Assembly: GCF_028561565.1 (NCBI RefSeq)
Contig: NZ_JAQQTE010000004.1
Coordinates: forward strand, 389,017-453,016
Direction: 5' to 3'
DNA: 64,000 nucleotides
Source: Gilvibacter sediminis
GTDB lineage: Bacteria > Bacteroidota > Bacteroidia > Flavobacteriales > Flavobacteriaceae
Shown here in pieces: positions 60,636 to 64,000 of this stretch. Every line of letters starts with the position of its first letter. Within the stretch, counting starts at the first letter, position 1. Made by a program: the position numbers and the translations under genes. The notes under the pieces were generated by a model. That model was not told the DNA's origin, searched no databases, and saw only the letters and a program-made list of their open reading frames with translations.

Positions 60636-61633
60636 GGACGGTCTTCAAAAGGATTTCCGCCATCGTCTTCAACGTCGACATCATCACGGCGGTTGCGCTT
60701 TTTCTTCTTTTTCTTTTTGTTGATGGGTTCTCCATCAGGCCCGGTTTCTTCTATATACTCATCTTCTCCGTGCATATCAAAACGATAGCTGGCACCAATT
60801 CTAAAGAAGGTGCGGGTAGGAGTGTCCTTCCAATTCAGCAGTACAGAGGCATCCAATTGGAAGTCTTTGTTAAACAGATAAGCCGCACCGCCTCTAAAGA
60901 GTTGGTCAGCATAAAAGTCACTTTTTATTCCTTCATTCTCTACAAATGCAGAGAATTTCTCGCTAAAGGCATGCGTCAAGGTCAAGATATAGCTGTATGA
61001 CGGAAACTCAGTAGTAACACGATCTACAATGATGTTGGTGACAAAAACCCATCCGCCTAAAAAGTTATTCTGAGTAATAATAACCACACGTGGGCTAATG
61101 GTCAATTCATCTTCTGGTGTGAAAGGATTGTCCTCAAAATCAAAGTTAGCACCTGCATAAACAGAGATAGCCGGGATCAAGTCGCGCCACTGAAAAGAGT
61201 TATTAGCCTTCCAACTGTAGAGGTTTGGTCCTTCTAAGTCTCGTTTTCTATAGGGATCGTAGAGTAAATACTTGGCTCCAACACTGTTAAGCCTAAAATT
61301 TGCTTGAGTAAAATCACCGGTAACAAAACCGTCATCAAAACTCACCTCATTGCGCTGGTAGTTCCCAATAGCGTTGATCTCTAAACGTTCTTTTAGCAAG
61401 CCGTAGCGAACCGCATAGTCAATGCTAAAAGCACTAGCCTCTGTGTTGAGCAGATCGTGATTCTCTTGTCCTAAACCTAGACCTAGCTCCAATTGCAGTA
61501 CGTTTTTACCAACTGCAAAAGCCCCTTGCGAATTACCGGGTCTGTTGGAATTAATGGTCTCTGTATATTGTCCTAGAGCAGTTGGAACACTGAGCAGCAG
61601 GATGCATAAACTAAGCCAAAGGCGGGTGATCAT
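60632..61633 (-). CDS. Outer-membrane beta-barrel protein (transporter/MetA-phenol-like)
   Basis: Protein of 333 aa with signal peptide (1-21, PTALGQ) and a repeated-strand beta-barrel pattern (LELGLGLGQENHDL; FRLNSVGAKYLLYDP; SISVYAGANFDFEDN-like; YILTLTHAFSEKFSAFVENEG; FRIGASYRFDM), similar to the pfam13557 type of outer-membrane transporter-like proteins. It ends in an unusual tail: NKKKKKKKRNRRDD with a run of Lys then acidic residues, which would lie outside the barrel. ATG 61633 is preferred over an upstream ORF start since it precedes the signal peptide. It is translationally coupled to the GNAT-like gene. Confidence 0.85.
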   Translation of the reverse strand: MITRLWLSLCILLLSVPTALGQYTETINSNRPGNSQGAFAVGKNVLQLELGLGLGQENHDLLNTEASAFSIDYAVRYGLLKERLEINAIGNYQRNEVSFDDGFVTGDFTQANFRLNSVGAKYLLYDPYRKRDLEGPNLYSWKANNSFQWRDLIPAISVYAGANFDFEDNPFTPEDELTISPRVVIITQNNFLGGWVFVTNIIVDRVTTEFPSYSYILTLTHAFSEKFSAFVENEGIKSDFYADQLFRGGAAYLFNKDFQLDASVLLNWKDTPTRTFFRIGASYRFDMHGEDEYIEETGPDGEPINKKKKKKKRNRRDDVDVEDDGGNPFEDRP

Positions 61634-61740
61634 GGGGTGTTGGTTTGCAGTCAAAGATAGCAGAATTTATTAGTTTTTTAATAGTTCTTTAGCGGCTTCT
61701 TGCCCGCTGAATCCCTACCTTTACATCAAATATAAAGTGC

Positions 61741-61998
61741 ATGGATGCATTGAGAACGTTTTTGATCGTTATTTTGGTATTTTTGATGCTGCGTTTTGCG
61801 TTAAAGCTCGCAGCACCTTACATTTTGCGCTATGCCAGTAAAAAGCTTCAAAAGCGCTTTGAACAGCAGTTCGGGGCCTTTGAGCAACAGCAGCCCCCTA
61901 AACCAGAGGGCAGTGTGCACGTCCACCGAAAGCCTCAAGGAAAAAAACAGGCCACTAAGGTGGTCGGGGACTATATCGATTATGAAGAAATTGATTAA
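61741..61998 (+). CDS. DUF4834 family protein
   Basis: Small membrane protein of 85 aa from a Bacteroidota family of unknown function. One hydrophobic helix near the N-terminus (LRTFLIVILVFLMLRFALKL, residues 4-23), a Lys/Gln-rich middle (KLQKRFEQQFGAFEQQQPPK) and an acidic end DYIDYEEID that is characteristic. Start ATG 61741; a near-consensus -7 element TACCTTTA lies at 61716-61723. It comes 24 bases before the YfhO gene and may share its transcript. Confidence 0.9.
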   Translation: MDALRTFLIVILVFLMLRFALKLAAPYILRYASKKLQKRFEQQFGAFEQQQPPKPEGSVHVHRKPQGKKQATKVVGDYIDYEEID

Positions 61999-62021
61999 TT
62001 TGGAGGCTTAAATCCGCTTCT

Positions 62022-64000
62022 ATGGCTGCCTTAAAAAAAGCGCTTCCTCATCTCATTGTTTTAATTCTATTTGTCTTAGCCTCGCTGATCTATTTCAGTC
62101 CGGTACTTCAAGGCGATACTATCTTCCAGAGTGATATTGCACAATTCAACGGAATTGCGAAGCAACAGCGGGACTTCAAAGCAGCAACAGGAGAGGAGAC
62201 CTATTGGACCAACGGTGCCTTTGGCGGAATGCCAACTTATCAGATCGGTGCGCGCTATCCGAACCACCTGATTAAAAAACTAGACCTTACTTTACGCTTT
62301 CTGCCTAGACCCGCAGACTATTTGTTTCTATATTTCCTGAGCATGTATGTGCTGCTGTTGGTCATGAAAATAGATTATAAGCTCGCATTTCTAGGCGCTT
62401 TAGCCTTTGGCTTTTCCACCTATTTGATCATTATATTGGGCGTTGGTCACAACCTCAAGGCACACGCTATTGCTTATATGCCGCTCGTTTTAGCGGGGAT
62501 AATTTTGACCTTCAGGCGGAAGTATCTCTGGGGATTTGCACTCACCGCGATTGCAATGGGCTTGGAATTGGTGGCCAATCACTTCCAAATGACCTATTAC
62601 CTCTTGATCCTTGTTGTGGTATTGGGTATTGCGTATTTGATCGATGCGATCTTAAAAAAGCAACTACAACATTTTACAAAATCGGTATTAATACTCTTTG
62701 GAGCCGTATTGTTGGCCATAGGATTCAATAGTGCGAATATCTTAGCCACAGCGGAGTACGCGCCTTACTCCATGCGCGGCAAGAGCGAACTGACCATTAA
62801 GCCAGATGGTACTCCCAAAGAGATTACCAACGGTCTTTCCTACGAGTATATCACCGAGTACAGCTACGGTAAATTAGAGAGCTTCAACCTGATGGTGCCG
62901 CGTTTTATGGGCGGTGGTTCTGGAGAACCCTTACCCGAAGAAAGCGAACTTATTGAAACCCTACGAGGCTTACCGATCTCTCCAGAAGATGCGAATAATA
63001 TCTTGAGACAGGTTCCGCTGCCCATGTATTGGGGACAGCAACCCATTATAGAAGCTCCTGCCTATGTTGGCGCCATTGTGGTCTTTTTAGCCCTCTTGGG
63101 CTTCTTATTGATCAAGGGCCGATTGCGTTGGTGGCTGCTGGGAGGAATTATTTTAAGTCTGTTGCTCTCTTGGGGTAAGAACTTTGCCTTCCTCACCGAG
63201 TTCTTTGTAGACTATGTACCGCTTTACAACAAATTTAGAGCCGTGAGCTCCATGCAGGTGATCATTGAACTGTTATTGCCCATTGCGGCTGTTATTGGCT
63301 TACATCAACTCTTTAATGACTTCAATTCCAAGGAGAGCCGCAAGAAGGCATTGATGCTTTCTGGTGGTATTGTCTCTAGTTTGTTGCTGATCTTTTATCT
63401 CTTCGGATCGAGTTTATTTGATTTTGAGGCGCCTTATGACGCTGACGTTGCTGCCGCTTTAGGAGAAATAGGTCCCTTACTTATCGAAGGGATTCAGGCC
63501 GATAGAATCTCTGTGTTTAAAGAGGATAGCTTGCGTTCCCTCGGATTGGTCGTGGCGAGTTTTGCGGTATTGTTCGCACTGATGCGCCAAATGATCAAAG
63601 AACCAGTAGCTATTGGAATTTTAGCAGTATTGATAGTGGTTGATTTGGTTGGCGTTGACAAGCGCTATGTTAACGAGGATGACTTTGTGGACTCTCGTGT
63701 GATGGAGCAACCGTATCAAGCCAATGGTGCCGATCTGCAAATTCAAAAGGACACGGACGGTTTCTTTAGGGTATACGATATGACCAGTGCTGCTTTTACC
63801 AGTGGGCGTGCGAGTTTCTTCCACAATGCCTTGGGAGGATATTCTGCAGTTAAAATGGGACGTATCAATGATATTAACGATTTCTACCTGATGCGGGAGC
63901 AGCCCAATATGAACATAATCAATATGTTCAATGTGCGGTATTTGATCCGTTTTGGAGATAATGGCGGGCCTTTTGCACAGCGCAATCCAGGAGCCAATGG
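62022..64000 (+). CDS. YfhO-family membrane protein, truncated at window end
   Basis: Large polytopic membrane protein; 659 codons are in the window with no stop. Starts MAALKKALPHLIVLILFVLA and continues with a periplasmic loop containing QSDIAQFNGIAKQQRDFKAA and GGMPTYQIGARYP, then many helices (e.g. YVLLLVMKIDYKLAFLGALAFGF). YfhO homologues are linked to lipoteichoic-acid glycosylation or surface polymer modification in Firmicutes; in Bacteroidota the role is unknown. Conserved features include the TNGAFGGMPTY start of the first large loop and helices near WWLLGGIILSLLLSWGKNF. The carboxyl end is outside the window. Confidence 0.9.
   Translation, partial: MAALKKALPHLIVLILFVLASLIYFSPVLQGDTIFQSDIAQFNGIAKQQRDFKAATGEETYWTNGAFGGMPTYQIGARYPNHLIKKLDLTLRFLPRPADYLFLYFLSMYVLLLVMKIDYKLAFLGALAFGFSTYLIIILGVGHNLKAHAIAYMPLVLAGIILTFRRKYLWGFALTAIAMGLELVANHFQMTYYLLILVVVLGIAYLIDAILKKQLQHFTKSVLILFGAVLLAIGFNSANILATAEYAPYSMRGKSELTIKPDGTPKEITNGLSYEYITEYSYGKLESFNLMVPRFMGGGSGEPLPEESELIETLRGLPISPEDANNILRQVPLPMYWGQQPIIEAPAYVGAIVVFLALLGFLLIKGRLRWWLLGGIILSLLLSWGKNFAFLTEFFVDYVPLYNKFRAVSSMQVIIELLLPIAAVIGLHQLFNDFNSKESRKKALMLSGGIVSSLLLIFYLFGSSLFDFEAPYDADVAAALGEIGPLLIEGIQADRISVFKEDSLRSLGLVVASFAVLFALMRQMIKEPVAIGILAVLIVVDLVGVDKRYVNEDDFVDSRVMEQPYQANGADLQIQKDTDGFFRVYDMTSAAFTSGRASFFHNALGGYSAVKMGRINDINDFYLMREQPNMNIINMFNVRYLIRFGDNGGPFAQRNPGAN

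Noticed and set aside
1-64000. CRISPR arrays, phage, insertion sequences, rRNA
   Set aside because: No regularly spaced repeat-spacer pattern, no transposase, integrase or phage structural gene and no rRNA sequence could be recognised.

Overview
The window is a chromosomal stretch of a member of the Bacteroidota, most likely a marine Flavobacteriaceae. The reasons are: three very large secreted proteins with type IX secretion (T9SS) type A C-terminal sorting tails; many families largely confined to this phylum (DUF4290, DUF6495, DUF4834, START-like, fused CcsBA cytochrome c biogenesis protein, 7TMR-DISM plus LuxR regulator); promoters of the Bacteroidota type (TAnnTTTG); and a MurA with Asp in place of the usual active-site Cys. 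Genus cannot be fixed from the sequence alone.

Layout. 1-2.2 kb: end of rplI with its terminator, a DUF6495 gene and a MacB/FtsX-type permease. 2.4-16.7 kb: three giant secreted proteins on the minus strand, two of them tandem paralogues (about 1530 aa, LamG-like) and one M14 zinc carboxypeptidase. 16.7-18.4 kb: a gene-poor island with two near-identical 68-bp repeat cores, a second hairpin repeat family, one small membrane ORF and tRNA-Met(CAT). 18.5-27.7 kb: housekeeping (START-like protein, class IV aminotransferase, YqgE, HU, fmt, recQ, P-loop NTPase, DUF493, DUF4290, murA, coiled-coil membrane protein, Fe-S protein). 27.9-33.1 kb: DUF2911 protein, then an operon of secreted PIG-L deacetylase, a previously easy-to-miss 34-aa membrane peptide, and a sodium:solute symporter. 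33.1-35.9 kb: a tightly overlapping operon maf, ubiA-type, kdsC-type, DUF2520. 36.0-45.0 kb: CcsBA, 7TM-LuxR regulator, fumC, a 54-aa membrane protein and a TonB-dependent receptor. 45.0-48.0 kb: prfB operon, with prfB needing a programmed +1 frameshift. 48.1-56.9 kb: metalloprotease, small secreted protein, threonine aldolase, DUF1508, OmpA protein, thioredoxin, YbaB, S9 peptidase. 57.0-61.6 kb: a PLP-dependent cysteine-synthase-like enzyme next to an alpha-oxoamine synthase, then a GNAT-like protein and an outer-membrane protein: a candidate sulfonolipid (capnine) locus. 61.7-64 kb: DUF4834 and the start of a YfhO-type membrane protein running off the window.

The most notable points are the cysteate/capnine candidate pair at 57-59.5 kb, a shared upstream DNA motif linking the giant T9SS proteins with the membrane-bound 7TM-LuxR regulator, the structured repeat island at 17.2-18.3 kb with compensatory base changes in its hairpins, the prfB frameshift, the Cys-to-Asp MurA, and two small membrane proteins that automatic calling could miss. 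No phage, insertion sequence, CRISPR array or rRNA was seen.
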